Assembly: GCA_964432825.1 (NCBI GenBank)
Contig: CAYSOX010000010.1
Span: 1-48,426, forward strand
Direction: 5' to 3'
Source: UMGS1908 sp964432825
GTDB taxonomy: Bacteria > Bacillota > Clostridia > Christensenellales > UBA1242
DNA: 48,426 nt
Positions 30,940-40,401 of the stretch are shown here, piece by piece. The position numbers were made by a program, and so were the translations under genes. Position 1 is the first letter of the stretch. Each line of letters begins with the position of its first letter. Under the pieces are notes generated by a model. It searched no databases. It was not told where the DNA came from and saw only the letters and a list, made by a program, of their open reading frames with translations.

Positions 30940-32175
30940 ATGCAAAGTCAAAATTTTGATGTTGTTGTTATAGGTGGAGGTCCAAGCGGACTTTCTTCAT
31001 CAATTGAGGCGTTTAAAAATGGTTCTACTGTAGCATTGATTGAAAGAGAAGATAAACTTGGCGGAATATTGAAGCAATGTATTCATTCGGGGTTTGGTTT
31101 GCATTATTTTGGCGAGGAGATGACAGGGCCGGAGTATGCACATAGATTTATTGAAGAATTAAACAAAACGGGTGTAAAAGTGTTTTTATCAAGTTTTGTT
31201 GAAAGTGTAAATACGGGTGAAGTTGTAATAAAAAATCGAGAAGGTGTCTTAAAAATCCATTGCAAAGCAGTGATTGTCTCGGTCGGGTGTCGGGAGCGGA
31301 CGGCAGGAGCGATTTCAATGAAGGGAGAAAGACCTAGTGGAGTTTGGACGGCGGGGCAGGTTCAAAAGTGGGTGAATACGTATGGCGTTTTACCGTGCAG
31401 AAATCCTGTTATTTTAGGCAGTGGAGATATTGGGCTAATAATGGCTAGAAGGTTAACTTTAGAGGGCGCAAAACCTCAAATGGTGTTGGAATTAATGGGA
31501 ACCACTTCGGGGCTTAAGAGAAATATTGCACAATGCTTGAATGATTTTGATATTCCTTTATATTTAAATACCACCGTTGTTGAAGTTTTGGGGTATCCCC
31601 AAATTACTGGTGTGGTTATAGCAAATGTTGATAAAAATTTACAGGTTATAGAGAATACCAAAAGAACAGTTCCTTGTGATGGATTGGTTTTGTCGGTTGG
31701 GTTAATTCCTGAAACCAATTTATTAAAGGATGTAAAAATAAATCCCATCACAAAAAGTTATCTTGTAAATGAATATTATGAAACAACCAAAAGTGGAATA
31801 TTCGCTTGTGGCAATGGTCTGCATGTTCATGATTTGGTGGATTTCGTAACTAAAGAAAGTCAAAAAGCGGGCAAGTTTGCTAGTTTATACTCAAAAAATG
31901 AATTGACATATGGTAACAGTTTTGAAATTATACCAAGTAAAGGCGTTCGGTATGTAATGCCAAATAGTTATTTTGAAGGAAGTGGTGAAATCGAAATTTT
32001 ATTTAGAACCACTGGAAAATTTGAAAAAACCAACATTTTAGTTATAAACGAAAAGGGAGAAGTTGTTTCTAAAAAGTTTGTGATGTGTGCAAATGCGGGC
32101 GAAATGCAGTCAATTGTAGTGAAGAAGCAAGGTCAAAATTCCAAACTTTCAGTTTGTATTGAGGGGGTCGAATAA
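30940..32175 (+). CDS. NAD(P)/FAD-dependent oxidoreductase
   Basis: A 411-residue pyridine nucleotide-disulfide oxidoreductase-type protein. GGGPSG (11-16) binds FAD. The second Rossmann motif VILGSGDIGLIMARR (about 156-170) binds NAD(P). It starts one base after the stop of the FAD oxidoreductase gene and overlaps none, so both are cotranslated. It probably passes electrons between NAD(P)H and the upstream subunit. The final 70 residues form a beta-rich domain without cysteines. Confidence 0.8.
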   Translation: MQSQNFDVVVIGGGPSGLSSSIEAFKNGSTVALIEREDKLGGILKQCIHSGFGLHYFGEEMTGPEYAHRFIEELNKTGVKVFLSSFVESVNTGEVVIKNREGVLKIHCKAVIVSVGCRERTAGAISMKGERPSGVWTAGQVQKWVNTYGVLPCRNPVILGSGDIGLIMARRLTLEGAKPQMVLELMGTTSGLKRNIAQCLNDFDIPLYLNTTVVEVLGYPQITGVVIANVDKNLQVIENTKRTVPCDGLVLSVGLIPETNLLKDVKINPITKSYLVNEYYETTKSGIFACGNGLHVHDLVDFVTKESQKAGKFASLYSKNELTYGNSFEIIPSKGVRYVMPNSYFEGSGEIEILFRTTGKFEKTNILVINEKGEVVSKKFVMCANAGEMQSIVVKKQGQNSKLSVCIEGVE

Positions 32176-32514
32176 ATGGAAAAACATTTTAATTGTATAA
32201 TGTGTCCACTAGGGTGTGAACTATTGGTAGAAATTACAAATGGAGCAATTAAAGTTTCGGGAAATGGTTGTATACGCGGTGAGCAGTATGCTCAAAACGA
32301 ACTTAAAAATCCCGTCAGAAGTGTGTCTAGTTTAGTAAAACTTAAGTCAGGTGGGGTGGTTGCCGTAAAGACTGCGGGGCAAATCCCTAAAGATAAAATT
32401 GATGAATGTATGCAAATTTTAGCAAAAATACAATTAGATAAAAAGCCCAAATATCATTCAGTTGTCGTAAAAAACATATGTGATACCAATGTTGATATTA
32501 TTTCAATTGAATAA
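32176..32514 (+). CDS. DUF1667 family protein
   Basis: A 112-residue protein matching DUF1667. Conserved cysteines near the N-terminus (MCPLGCELLVEI and a later GNGCIRGEQYAQNE) may bind iron-sulfur or metal. It starts directly at the end of the preceding oxidoreductase gene, completing the three-gene unit. The function of this family in electron transfer is inferred from co-occurrence. Confidence 0.82.
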   Translation: MEKHFNCIMCPLGCELLVEITNGAIKVSGNGCIRGEQYAQNELKNPVRSVSSLVKLKSGGVVAVKTAGQIPKDKIDECMQILAKIQLDKKPKYHSVVVKNICDTNVDIISIE

Positions 32515-32532
32515 AATAATCTTTCTAATAAC

Positions 32533-32562
32533 TTGACAACTTTTATGCTAAAGTGTTAAACT
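32533..32562 (+). promoter_or_regulatory. Promoter of rny
   Basis: TTGACA (32533-32538) and TAAACT (32557-32562), 18-base spacer. Confidence 0.7.
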
Positions 32563-32658
32563 AATATTGGTCGATTGTTGATTTTTATCAAACGAAATAT
32601 ATTTTGGTAAATACCCAAAGCGAACGATAAAAAATTTAATATAGGAGGGATTAATGCT

Positions 32659-34221
32659 GTGGCAATATGGTTGGCTATAGTTATTAGCGTTGTGACTTTA
32701 ATTGCGGGCGGAATTGGTGGATATGTTGCAACTAATTTTATAAAATCAAAAAAACTAGAAGATGCAAAAGCAAAATCTACAAAGATTATTGAAGATGCTA
32801 ATAATGAAGTTAAAGTGCTAAAAAAAGAGGCACTAATTGAAGCACGCGAAGAGGCTATCAAGTTAAAAAATGAAGTGGAGGACGAACTTAAAGACCGAAG
32901 AATTGAGGCAACAAAACTTGAAAACAGGCTTCGTGCTAAAGAGGAAATGCTAGATAAAAAAGAAGAGAGTTTAGACAAAAAGACGGAGAGTTTAGAACAA
33001 CAAAAAGAGCAGTTAGAAAAGAAAGTTATTGATATTGAAAATGTTAAAGCGGAACTCGAAAAAAGAAATGTCGAAATAGACAAAGAACTAGAAAGAGTTG
33101 CAGGATTATCAAAGATAGATGCAAAAAATGAACTTGTTAAATCTATTGAAGATGAAGCAAGAAAAGAGGCAGGTCTACTTGTAAAAAGACTAGACCAAGA
33201 AGCGCGTGATGAGGCTGAGAAAAATGCAAAAGAAATTGTAATGCAGGCAATTCAAAGATGTGCAACGGACCACACTGTGGAATGCACGGTGTCTGCGGTA
33301 AGTATTCCAAATGAAGAAATGAAGGGCAGGATTATTGGAAGAGAAGGGCGAAATATTAGGGCTATAGAAACTGCAACGGGAGTTGATTTAATTGTTGATG
33401 ATACACCAGAGGCGGTTATTATTAGTTGTTTTGACCCAATCAGAAGAGAAGTTGCTCGTCAAACATTGGAAAGATTAACATCTGATGGAAGAATTCATCC
33501 AGGACGCATTGAAGAAATTGTTGATAAAGTAAAGAAAGACCTTGAAAAGACGATTGCTGAAGCGGGTGAAAATGCGACATTTGATGCAGGTGTTTTTGGT
33601 ATCAATCCAGAACTTATAAAGATTTTGGGACGACTTAAATACCGTACTAGTTTTGGTCAGAATGTGTTACAACATTCATTAGAAACTAGTTATATAGCCG
33701 GTTTAATTGCTGGAGAGTTGGGGGCAGATGTTACTATTGCTAAACGTGCTGGATTGTTGCATGATATAGGAAAAGCAATGGATTTTGAAGTTGAAGGAAC
33801 ACATGTTTCAATTGGTGTTGACCTTGCTAAAAAATATAAAGAAAGTGAAGCCGTTATACATTGTATTGAGGCACATCATGGCGATGTGGAATACAAGTCG
33901 CTTGAAGCAATGATTGTTCAAGTTGCGGATGCAATATCATCGTCAAGGCCGGGCGCACGCAGAGAATCACTAGAAACTTATATTAAAAGGCTTGAGAAAC
34001 TTGAGGCTATTGCTACTGGTTTCAGTGGGGTGCAAAGTTGTTATGCAATTCAAGCGGGTCGTGAAATTCGTGTAGCGGTAAAGCCTGAAGAAGTTGATGA
34101 TGATGGTATTATTATTCTTGCTAAAGAAATTGCGAGAAAAATAGAATCCGAATTAGAATATCCTGGTCAAATCAAAGTTAATATAATAAGGGAAGTTAGA
34201 AGTGTAGATTATGCAACCTAA
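32659..34221 (+). CDS. rny: Ribonuclease Y
   Basis: A 520-residue membrane-anchored endoribonuclease central to mRNA decay in Firmicutes. An N-terminal transmembrane helix (about 4-28) is followed by a long coiled coil (about 32-190), a KH domain with GREGRNIRAIE (227-237) and an HD domain with H339, H368 and D369. The GTG start is preceded by AGGAGG (32644-32649). An ATG at 32654 opens only a short out-of-frame ORF. It has its own promoter and terminator. Confidence 0.96.
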   Translation: MAIWLAIVISVVTLIAGGIGGYVATNFIKSKKLEDAKAKSTKIIEDANNEVKVLKKEALIEAREEAIKLKNEVEDELKDRRIEATKLENRLRAKEEMLDKKEESLDKKTESLEQQKEQLEKKVIDIENVKAELEKRNVEIDKELERVAGLSKIDAKNELVKSIEDEARKEAGLLVKRLDQEARDEAEKNAKEIVMQAIQRCATDHTVECTVSAVSIPNEEMKGRIIGREGRNIRAIETATGVDLIVDDTPEAVIISCFDPIRREVARQTLERLTSDGRIHPGRIEEIVDKVKKDLEKTIAEAGENATFDAGVFGINPELIKILGRLKYRTSFGQNVLQHSLETSYIAGLIAGELGADVTIAKRAGLLHDIGKAMDFEVEGTHVSIGVDLAKKYKESEAVIHCIEAHHGDVEYKSLEAMIVQVADAISSSRPGARRESLETYIKRLEKLEAIATGFSGVQSCYAIQAGREIRVAVKPEEVDDDGIIILAKEIARKIESELEYPGQIKVNIIREVRSVDYAT

Positions 34222-34326
34222 AACACAAAAAAATAAGTTGTATAAACACTTAAAATAACAGACACTAGGAAATATAATCTTATTCCGTTTGCCACTTTTT
34301 AGTGACCACACAAACTGAAAATAATA

Positions 34327-34372
34327 AACACCATTAGATTTGGTATAAACCAATTGTCTAATGGTGTTTATA
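34327..34372 (+). terminator. Terminator after rny
   Basis: AACACCATTAGA (34327-34338) and TCTAATGGTGTT (34357-34368) pair over 12 bases, with an inner TTGGT/ACCAA stem. The T run is short. Confidence 0.7.
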
Positions 34373-34450
34373 TTTGCAAACAGTTATTTTGTTGAGTTCT
34401 ATAATGAAAAGCATATTAAACTAAAATGTTAATTAATTTATACTTTTCGA

Positions 34451-34774
34451 TTAAAAAGCGGTTGCGTGTAATTTTTTGCGTTCATTGTATGCGCTAAACA
34501 CATTTGAACGCGTGTCGCGGTTGGATTCTAGCACTAAGTATGGGCTTTCATTTTTATCATACTTAACTGCGAACACAACGACAGAATTTGCTTTGGCATT
34601 AGGGAAGTCTATTGGAGGTTTTGCAACTGAATAAAATTTCCCATCATTATCTTTTATTAGGTCAAGCATTGTAAATGCAAATTTTTCGCCTTGTTTTGTT
34701 TTAAGCATAATATTATTGCTTTTTGTCATTTTTAATTTAGTCAAAAATTCTTCTTTTAATTTGTTTTCATCCAT
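34451..34774 (-). CDS. DUF1292-like protein
   Basis: A 107-residue soluble protein. The pattern NIMLKTKQGEKFAFTMLDLI followed by DGKFYSVAKP and VVVFAVKYD fits the DUF1292 family, whose members are short proteins with a gly/asp-rich beta hairpin, but the fit is partial. GGGGG lies upstream of the ATG. It is alone on the minus strand between rny and holB. Function not established. Confidence 0.55.
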   Translation of the reverse strand: MDENKLKEEFLTKLKMTKSNNIMLKTKQGEKFAFTMLDLIKDNDGKFYSVAKPPIDFPNAKANSVVVFAVKYDKNESPYLVLESNRDTRSNVFSAYNERKKLHATAF

Positions 34775-34964
34775 AAATTGCCCCCAGTTTTTTACTTAAT
34801 TTTGCCCTTTACAAAATTTGTGACCAAAGTATACCACAAAATTTAAAAAAAATCAATGGGGCAAGCAAATTTTGTTCTTAAAAATTTTAATTAAACAAAA
34901 AAATAATAGACTAAGAATGGGTTATGTAAAAGCAGTTTGTGAAAAGATTAAGCACATTATTGTG

Positions 34965-34993
34965 TTGACTAAACTAAGTAAATGTGGTAAGAT
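34965..34993 (+). promoter_or_regulatory. Promoter of holB-ricT operon
   Basis: TTGACT (34965-34970) and TAAGAT (34988-34993), 17-base spacer. Transcription would begin near 35000. Confidence 0.65.
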
Positions 34994-35013
34994 ATTATAT
35001 GGAGAAATGCTTT

Positions 35014-35991
35014 ATGTTGGAAGATATTATATCAAAATCACCGTCTTTTGTACGGATAGTTAAAGAGGTGAAGTTTAAGCGTTTAAATCATGCGATTATG
35101 CTTATAAGTCAAGATAAGATTTATCTTGAAGAGTTTGCTAAGTCGTTACTATCCTTGTTATTTTGTGACAATTTAAAAGATGAAAAACCTTGCGGAGTTT
35201 GTAATTCGTGTGATAATGCAAAAAAATTGTTACATCCAGATATTTTAGTTTATGGAAAGGATAAACTTATTGATATTGACGATGCCGGTGAAATTGTTTC
35301 AACTGCACTAGTGAGACCATACTCGGCGGATAAAAAAGTATACTTATTGTATAATTTTGATGAGATAAATAAGACGGTTGAAAATAAACTTCTAAAAACA
35401 ATTGAGGAGCCTCCTCAAGATGTGTTATTTATTTTGCTTGTTTCAAACACAAACAAGTTGTTACAAACGACTTTAAGCCGTACACAAAAGATTTTTTTAG
35501 AAACCATTCCTCAAAAAGATTTGGTTGAAATATTAAAAGATAAAGGTATAGAGAATGCGGAACTGATTGCGTCTGGAAGTTGCGGGAATTTGGAAAAATC
35601 ATTGGGGCTAGCGGGTCGTTCTAAAATAAAAGAAATTTACTCATTTATTTTTGATATGTTAATTAATATGAATTCCACTTATAAAATATTGCAATATTCA
35701 ACAGAAGCAAACAATTATACAGATTGTTTTGATGATTTTATTAATGCAATGCAGATGATTTTGCTTGATTGCGAAAAAGCAAAGGCTGGAGAAAATAAAA
35801 CTATTAGCAATGTTGGTTTTTTTAAGTATATCCAGCAAATTGCAAATGAATATTCGTTTACGGCATTAACAAAAATCGTGGAGCAAACATATATAGCAAA
35901 ACAGATGTTGGATGCAAATGTTACAAAGGTCAATATTATTGACCAGTTGTTATTAAAAATAGTAGAGGTGAGAATAAAATGCAAGAGGTAG
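35014..35991 (+). CDS. holB: DNA polymerase III delta' subunit (HolB)
   Basis: A 325-residue clamp-loader subunit. ATG 35014 is chosen because GGAG (35001-35004) precedes it and the promoter places the transcript start after the GTG at 34984. Cysteines C51, C60, C63 and C66 form the zinc module typical of delta'. The sensor-like TLSRTQK segment is present, but a Walker A motif is absent, as in delta'. The gene overlaps ricT by 13 bases. In Bacillus subtilis holB is also followed by ricT (yaaT). Confidence 0.9.
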   Translation: MLEDIISKSPSFVRIVKEVKFKRLNHAIMLISQDKIYLEEFAKSLLSLLFCDNLKDEKPCGVCNSCDNAKKLLHPDILVYGKDKLIDIDDAGEIVSTALVRPYSADKKVYLLYNFDEINKTVENKLLKTIEEPPQDVLFILLVSNTNKLLQTTLSRTQKIFLETIPQKDLVEILKDKGIENAELIASGSCGNLEKSLGLAGRSKIKEIYSFIFDMLINMNSTYKILQYSTEANNYTDCFDDFINAMQMILLDCEKAKAGENKTISNVGFFKYIQQIANEYSFTALTKIVEQTYIAKQMLDANVTKVNIIDQLLLKIVEVRIKCKR

Positions 35992-37142
35992 TAGGTGTAA
36001 AATTTAGACAGGCATCAAAAGTTTATTATTTTAATCCGCGTGGAGAAAAATATGAATTAGGTGAAGAAGTTGTGGTTGATACCCAGTCTGGAAATGCAAT
36101 AGGTGTGGTAGCAAAAACTAATTTTTCAGTTTCAGATATTGAAATAGAACAACCGTTAAGAGATGTTGTAAGAAAAGTAAATGAAGATGACTGTAAAAAA
36201 ATGGAAAAGTTAAAGAGACGAGCAAAAGAAAGTCTTCCAATTATAGTTGATAAAATAAATTCATTAAAACTTCCAATGAAAGTTGTCGATGTGCAATATG
36301 CTTTTGATGAATCAAAGGTTACAATATCTTATACAAGCGAAGATAGGGTAGATTTTAGAGAATTATTGAAAGTTCTTGCCAGTGCTTTAAAAACAAAAAT
36401 TGAACTTCGACAAATAGGTGTTCGTGATGAGGTCAAAGCCGTTGGTGCTTTAGGTCTTTGTGGGATGCCTTGCTGTTGTACAACCTTCTTAAAGGAAGGA
36501 GAGAGAGTTGTTGTAAAAATGGCGAAAACGCAAAATATGTCACTTTCACCATCTAAAACGGGTGGGGCTTGTGGAAAAATGATGTGCTGTCTTGCATTTG
36601 AAGAGCCAGTTTATCGTGAACTTTTATCAAAAATGCCCAAGGTCGGTTCTACCATAAACACTCCGGATGGTCGAGGTGTGGTTCAATATAATAATATAAT
36701 TAAAGAGAGTGTTACGGTAAAAATAGTTGCCGAAGATGAAAGTTATAAGTTTGTAGAATATAAGGTTGTAGACCTTGGGATAAATCTTTATGATAATACA
36801 CCAATTAATTATGATGTTGATTCAAAAAATGAAAATGGGAAAGATACAAAACAGACGAGTAGTTCGGTAGATAAACCTCGTTTTGAGGAAAGGAAAAATT
36901 TTTCAGCAGACCAACGCGATAGTATAATTAAAGGTTTTGATGAGAGCATAAAAAAGGCTGAAATTAATGAAAATAACTCAACTGATATAAATTTGGTTGA
37001 TTTTGAACAGAAAAATGATTATAATAAAAAGGATGAAATGAATAAGGGTGGCAGTTCCGGTCAAGATGCATTCAAAAAGCATAAGAAAGGATTTCGCTAT
37101 AATAAATTTCGTCACAATTCTAAATATAAAAAGGAGAATTAA
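35979..37142 (+). CDS. ricT: PSP1/RicT (YaaT) family protein with disordered C-terminal tail
   Basis: A 387-residue protein of the PSP1/YaaT group. RicT is part of the Y-complex that modulates RNase Y and is needed for sporulation and competence in B. subtilis. The cysteine cluster C161, C165-C167, C198, C203 and C204 (GLCGMPCCC, CGKMMCC) matches the conserved Fe-S-binding set. A polar tail of about 110 residues extends beyond the core. An RNase Y gene lies nearby (32659). Overlap with holB implies coupling. Confidence 0.92.
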   Translation: MQEVVGVKFRQASKVYYFNPRGEKYELGEEVVVDTQSGNAIGVVAKTNFSVSDIEIEQPLRDVVRKVNEDDCKKMEKLKRRAKESLPIIVDKINSLKLPMKVVDVQYAFDESKVTISYTSEDRVDFRELLKVLASALKTKIELRQIGVRDEVKAVGALGLCGMPCCCTTFLKEGERVVVKMAKTQNMSLSPSKTGGACGKMMCCLAFEEPVYRELLSKMPKVGSTINTPDGRGVVQYNNIIKESVTVKIVAEDESYKFVEYKVVDLGINLYDNTPINYDVDSKNENGKDTKQTSSSVDKPRFEERKNFSADQRDSIIKGFDESIKKAEINENNSTDINLVDFEQKNDYNKKDEMNKGGSSGQDAFKKHKKGFRYNKFRHNSKYKKEN

Positions 37143-37146
37143 TGTA

Positions 37147-37317
37147 ATGGCATACAAAATTAGTGATTCTTGTATAGGATGCGGAGCGTGTGTAGGAAAT
37201 TGTCCTGTAGGCGCAATAACTATGGATGGCGACAAAGCAAAGATTGACCCAGAAAAGTGTATTTCTTGTGGTTTATGTGCAAGCGTTTGCCCTGTTTCTG
37301 CACCACAACCAGAATAG
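37147..37317 (+). CDS. 2[4Fe-4S] ferredoxin
   Basis: A 56-residue clostridial-type ferredoxin that carries low-potential electrons. C9, C12, C15, C19 and C38, C41, C44, C48 are in the CxxCxxCxxxC arrangement twice. A longer in-frame ORF begins at 37048 but overlaps ricT. The ATG at 37147 follows AAGGAGAA. It occupies the place held by yabA in Bacillus. Confidence 0.95.
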   Translation: MAYKISDSCIGCGACVGNCPVGAITMDGDKAKIDPEKCISCGLCASVCPVSAPQPE

Positions 37318-37318
37318 T

Positions 37319-37960
37319 ATGGAAAATCTTAAAGAAATTGCTGAAAATTTTGGATGGGAATTGGACTACCTAACCGATGGTAGCCCAATTTTTCAATGTA
37401 AAAAATATTATACATTCACTAGCGACTCGGTAGAACTTGCAAAGTTTGTGGAAGAAGATTCTATTGGTACACTTGTTGATTTTTGCAGTGGTAGTGGAAT
37501 TGTGGGGCTAGAAATAATTGGGCGTATAAAAACGCATAAACTTGTGCAATTTGAAATTCAGCCGGAACTTGCAAATCTGTGTTCTTACACGAATAAATAT
37601 AATAATTCAAAAACGGAAATAATTTTATATAATGAGAGTTTAACTCTTGCAGACAAATACTTTTTTGATGTTGATGTGGTTTGTTGCAATCCGCCATACT
37701 TTAAAAAGGGAAGTGGTAAAATAAATGAGTCTAGCAGTAAGTCTCTTGCAAGACATGAGTTGTCTGTCACGCTTGAAGAAATAATTTTTACTGCATCTAA
37801 AATTTTAAAGGTGGGTGGTTCATTATATTTTATCCACATCAAGGAAAGATTTGATGAATTAAAAAAACTAGCAAAAAAATATAATTTTGCAATTGCAAAA
37901 GAAAAGTTTTTGGAAGGAAACAAACTTCAAAGGTTTTTAATAAAATTAATAAAAGTATAA
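37319..37960 (+). CDS. tRNA1(Val) adenine-N6-methyltransferase-like (TrmN6/YabB)
   Basis: A 213-residue class I SAM methyltransferase. The SAM motif is DFCSGSGIVGLEI (about 54-66) and the catalytic NPPY motif (NPPYFKKGSG, about 123) marks an N6-adenine enzyme. The homologous B. subtilis gene yabB also follows ricT. ATG 37319 immediately follows the ferredoxin stop. The exact substrate base is inferred from the family. Confidence 0.82.
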   Translation: MENLKEIAENFGWELDYLTDGSPIFQCKKYYTFTSDSVELAKFVEEDSIGTLVDFCSGSGIVGLEIIGRIKTHKLVQFEIQPELANLCSYTNKYNNSKTEIILYNESLTLADKYFFDVDVVCCNPPYFKKGSGKINESSSKSLARHELSVTLEEIIFTASKILKVGGSLYFIHIKERFDELKKLAKKYNFAIAKEKFLEGNKLQRFLIKLIKV

Positions 37961-38185
37961 AAACAAATACAAAAATTTGTCGCAATTTTTCCGTTTAAAA
38001 AATGCAAAAAAAATATTCAAAAAAATTAGTGTGCCTATAAAAATTCTTAATTAAAAATTTTAGTGATTATTTAAATAAAGCCCAAAATTGCCTTATTTTG
38101 ACATAAAATGTATTGCTTAACTTACTTGTCGAGTTGATAAAACCCGTTAATGTTGGGGTTGTAAATTTAAAAAAATCATACAATT

Positions 38186-38692
38186 TTAAATAAAAATACG
38201 AACAAATAAACACGCCATTGCCGAGCCTACAAAACACGCAATTATGCATACAGGAATTATGTATCGCATATTTTTTATGTTTATCGTACTAAAGTAAACA
38301 GCGGTTACATAAAAGATTGTGTCGCTTGCACCAACGACTACACTAGCGCACCTTCCTATATAACTATCAGCACCATAATTTATGTAAATGTCTTTTACGA
38401 TTGCGAGTGACCCGTTTCCTGAAAACGGACGCAAAACAACCAGTTTGGATAGTTCGGTAGGAATCCCTACAACTTTCAAGATTGGTTCGGTTACTTTGCA
38501 TAGAATATCTGAAATTCCGCTTACATCCATTAGTGAAACAAAAATAAAAATAGCACATAGGTAGGGCAGAATGGAAATAACAAGACCTACTGCTTCTTTT
38601 GAACCTTTAACAAAAAAGTCGTATGCGGGAATATTTTTCACCAAGCAATAAACAAAAATGCTAACAAATATTATAGGTATTATATAAATCAT
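38186..38692 (-). CDS. spmB: Spore maturation protein SpmB
   Basis: A 168-residue integral membrane protein of the nucleoside-recognition (gate) family. Conserved elements are PYLCAIFIFVSLMDVSGI, LRPFSGNGSLAI and VVVGASDTIFYV. With SpmA it is required for spore core dehydration in Bacillus. The start lies one base after the spmA stop. Confidence 0.92.
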   Translation of the reverse strand: MIYIIPIIFVSIFVYCLVKNIPAYDFFVKGSKEAVGLVISILPYLCAIFIFVSLMDVSGISDILCKVTEPILKVVGIPTELSKLVVLRPFSGNGSLAIVKDIYINYGADSYIGRCASVVVGASDTIFYVTAVYFSTINIKNMRYIIPVCIIACFVGSAMACLFVRIFI

Positions 38693-38693
38693 T

Positions 38694-39275
38694 TTAATTT
38701 TCCTTTTTTTTCCGTTGGGTTATTTTTTCTAATATTTTTGCAAGAACAACTCCGACAACTGTGGTGCAAAGCCCTGCTAAAATTGTTGGCAAAATAATAA
38801 ATGAAGCATTATTGCTACCGCTTGCAACCATCAATCCCATAACAGTAGTCGGCAAAATTTGCACCCCCGAACTTGCAAATATTATTGTCATTATCATCGG
38901 AAATGTAACAACACCTGTTTTGTTGTCCATTTTTTCTATTGCTTTTATTCCAAAAGGAACGCTGGCACCGCCAATTCCTAAAAGACTGGTAGAAAGCGAT
39001 AGAGATAAATATTTTTTAGCGTCTTTATTCATATCTTTTTTACCCCAAAGCCAATCTATTAGCGGTGATAAAAGTTTTGCTAAAAATGATGAAAGTTTTG
39101 TGTTTTCCACAATTCCTAATATTCCTAGCCATACTGAATATATTGCGAGTAATTCAAAAGAAAGTTTTAGTGCACTATTTGTGGAAACAATAAGTGTCGG
39201 CAATAGACTTTCAGGGTTTATAAATCCTAAAACTGCACATGCAATTAAACACACAATAAGCCAAATTTTATTCAT
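38694..39275 (-). CDS. spmA: Spore maturation protein SpmA
   Basis: A 193-residue integral membrane protein with the gate-domain motifs SVWLGILGIVEN and LSTSLLGIGGASVPFGIKAIE. It forms an operon with spmB on the minus strand, divergent from tatD. I could not identify a sporulation sigma-factor box with confidence. The genes are normally adjacent to dac and rluB, but here lie about 18 kb away. Confidence 0.92.
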   Translation of the reverse strand: MNKIWLIVCLIACAVLGFINPESLLPTLIVSTNSALKLSFELLAIYSVWLGILGIVENTKLSSFLAKLLSPLIDWLWGKKDMNKDAKKYLSLSLSTSLLGIGGASVPFGIKAIEKMDNKTGVVTFPMIMTIIFASSGVQILPTTVMGLMVASGSNNASFIILPTILAGLCTTVVGVVLAKILEKITQRKKKEN

Positions 39276-39322
39276 ACTTAATTGTATTTTTGAATTTTAC
39301 GAATAATACCTTATTACACTAA

Positions 39323-39351
39323 TTGACAAATTAATTTTGGAAAAGTATAAT
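39323..39351 (+). promoter_or_regulatory. Consensus promoter of tatD
   Basis: Perfect TTGACA (39323-39328) and TATAAT (39346-39351), 17-base spacer. Confidence 0.88.
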
Positions 39352-39413
39352 TAAAATAGGTTTAATATTTGTGTTAAAATTTTTTTACATAAAAATAAAG
39401 AAAGGAAAATAAA

Positions 39414-40241
39414 ATGGAGAATAATAGAATATTGATTGACCTATCTAAAATTAGCGAGTTTGCTATTGATAGTCATGCTCATTTAAATGAGTTAAAAAAT
39501 TTAGAAGAAATCATTTCAAACCTTAAAGAAGATAAGTTGTGTGCTGTTATAAATATGGTAGGGTCTTTAAATGGTATTGAAAAGGCAAAAAATCTTTCTG
39601 CTAAATATTCAAACATTTTTTATATGGTAGGATTACATCCTTATGATATTGAAAAATATGATGAAGAATTTGAAAATAAACTAAAGGAACTGAAAAGTAC
39701 GGATAGCCATTTTGTGGGTGTGGGGGAAATTGGGCTAGACTATCATGGTGAATATTTGGAAAAAACACTTCAAATGGAGGTGTTTGAAAAGCAAATAATA
39801 TTAGCGGATAAACTCAACCTTCCTATTTCTTTACATATAAGGGATGCTCATGAAGATTGTAAAGCCGTTCTTGAGCGAAATAAAAAATATTTAAGGAATG
39901 GTGGAATAATTCATTGTTTTAGCGGAAGTGTCGAAGATGCAGTGTTTTATCTCAATTTGGGTTTTTACATTTCAATTTCAGGTACAATTACATTTAAAAA
40001 GAGAAATTCAATCGAAACAGAGTTGGAAAAAGTCGTAAAATTTTGTCCAGTCGATAGGCTTCTTATTGAAACAGATTCTCCATTTTTATGCCCAGCACCA
40101 TTTAGGGGGCATATCAATGAACCAAGATTTGTTTTAGAAACGGCTAAAGCAATTGCCGATATTAAGTGTATTAATGTTAATGATTTGATAAGACAAACTA
40201 GGATAAATACCGAAACTTTGCTATTAAAAAAATTTAAGTAG
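39414..40241 (+). CDS. TatD-family metal-dependent DNase/hydrolase
   Basis: A 275-residue TIM-barrel metallohydrolase. The family motifs DSHAHL (residues 19-24), GEIGLDY, HIRDAHEDC, HCFSG and ETDSPFLCP carry the metal-binding histidines and acids. Family members act as 3'-5' exonucleases or deoxyribonucleases. AAGGAAAA precedes the ATG. It is followed by ksgA after 160 bases, similar to Bacillus (yabD-rnmV-ksgA) but without rnmV. Confidence 0.9.
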   Translation: MENNRILIDLSKISEFAIDSHAHLNELKNLEEIISNLKEDKLCAVINMVGSLNGIEKAKNLSAKYSNIFYMVGLHPYDIEKYDEEFENKLKELKSTDSHFVGVGEIGLDYHGEYLEKTLQMEVFEKQIILADKLNLPISLHIRDAHEDCKAVLERNKKYLRNGGIIHCFSGSVEDAVFYLNLGFYISISGTITFKKRNSIETELEKVVKFCPVDRLLIETDSPFLCPAPFRGHINEPRFVLETAKAIADIKCINVNDLIRQTRINTETLLLKKFK

Positions 40242-40270
40242 CAAATGGTGGCGCTACTTAAATTTAATTT
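40230..40270 (+). terminator. Terminator overlapping tatD stop
   Basis: AAATTTAAGTAGC (40230-40242) and GCTACTTAAATTT (40253-40265) pair over 13 bases and a few T residues follow. The tatD stop codon is inside the stem. Confidence 0.7.
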
Positions 40271-40401
40271 TCTTCAGTACTTTTAATATTGATTTTTGCT
40301 GGTGCAAAAACTTTTGAAGGTTTTCATTTGTATAGTTATATTTTAAATCAAAAGCAAAGTTTTATGTGAAAAAATAAAAAATTTTTTGGAGAAATATGTA
40401 A

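Noticed and set aside
34872..35063. 63-codon ORF upstream of holB
   Set aside because: It covers the holB promoter, has no ribosome binding site and overlaps holB in another frame.
39276..39322. Sigma-E promoter for spmAB
   Set aside because: AATACAAT lies only about six bases from the ATG, and no fitting -35 element is present.
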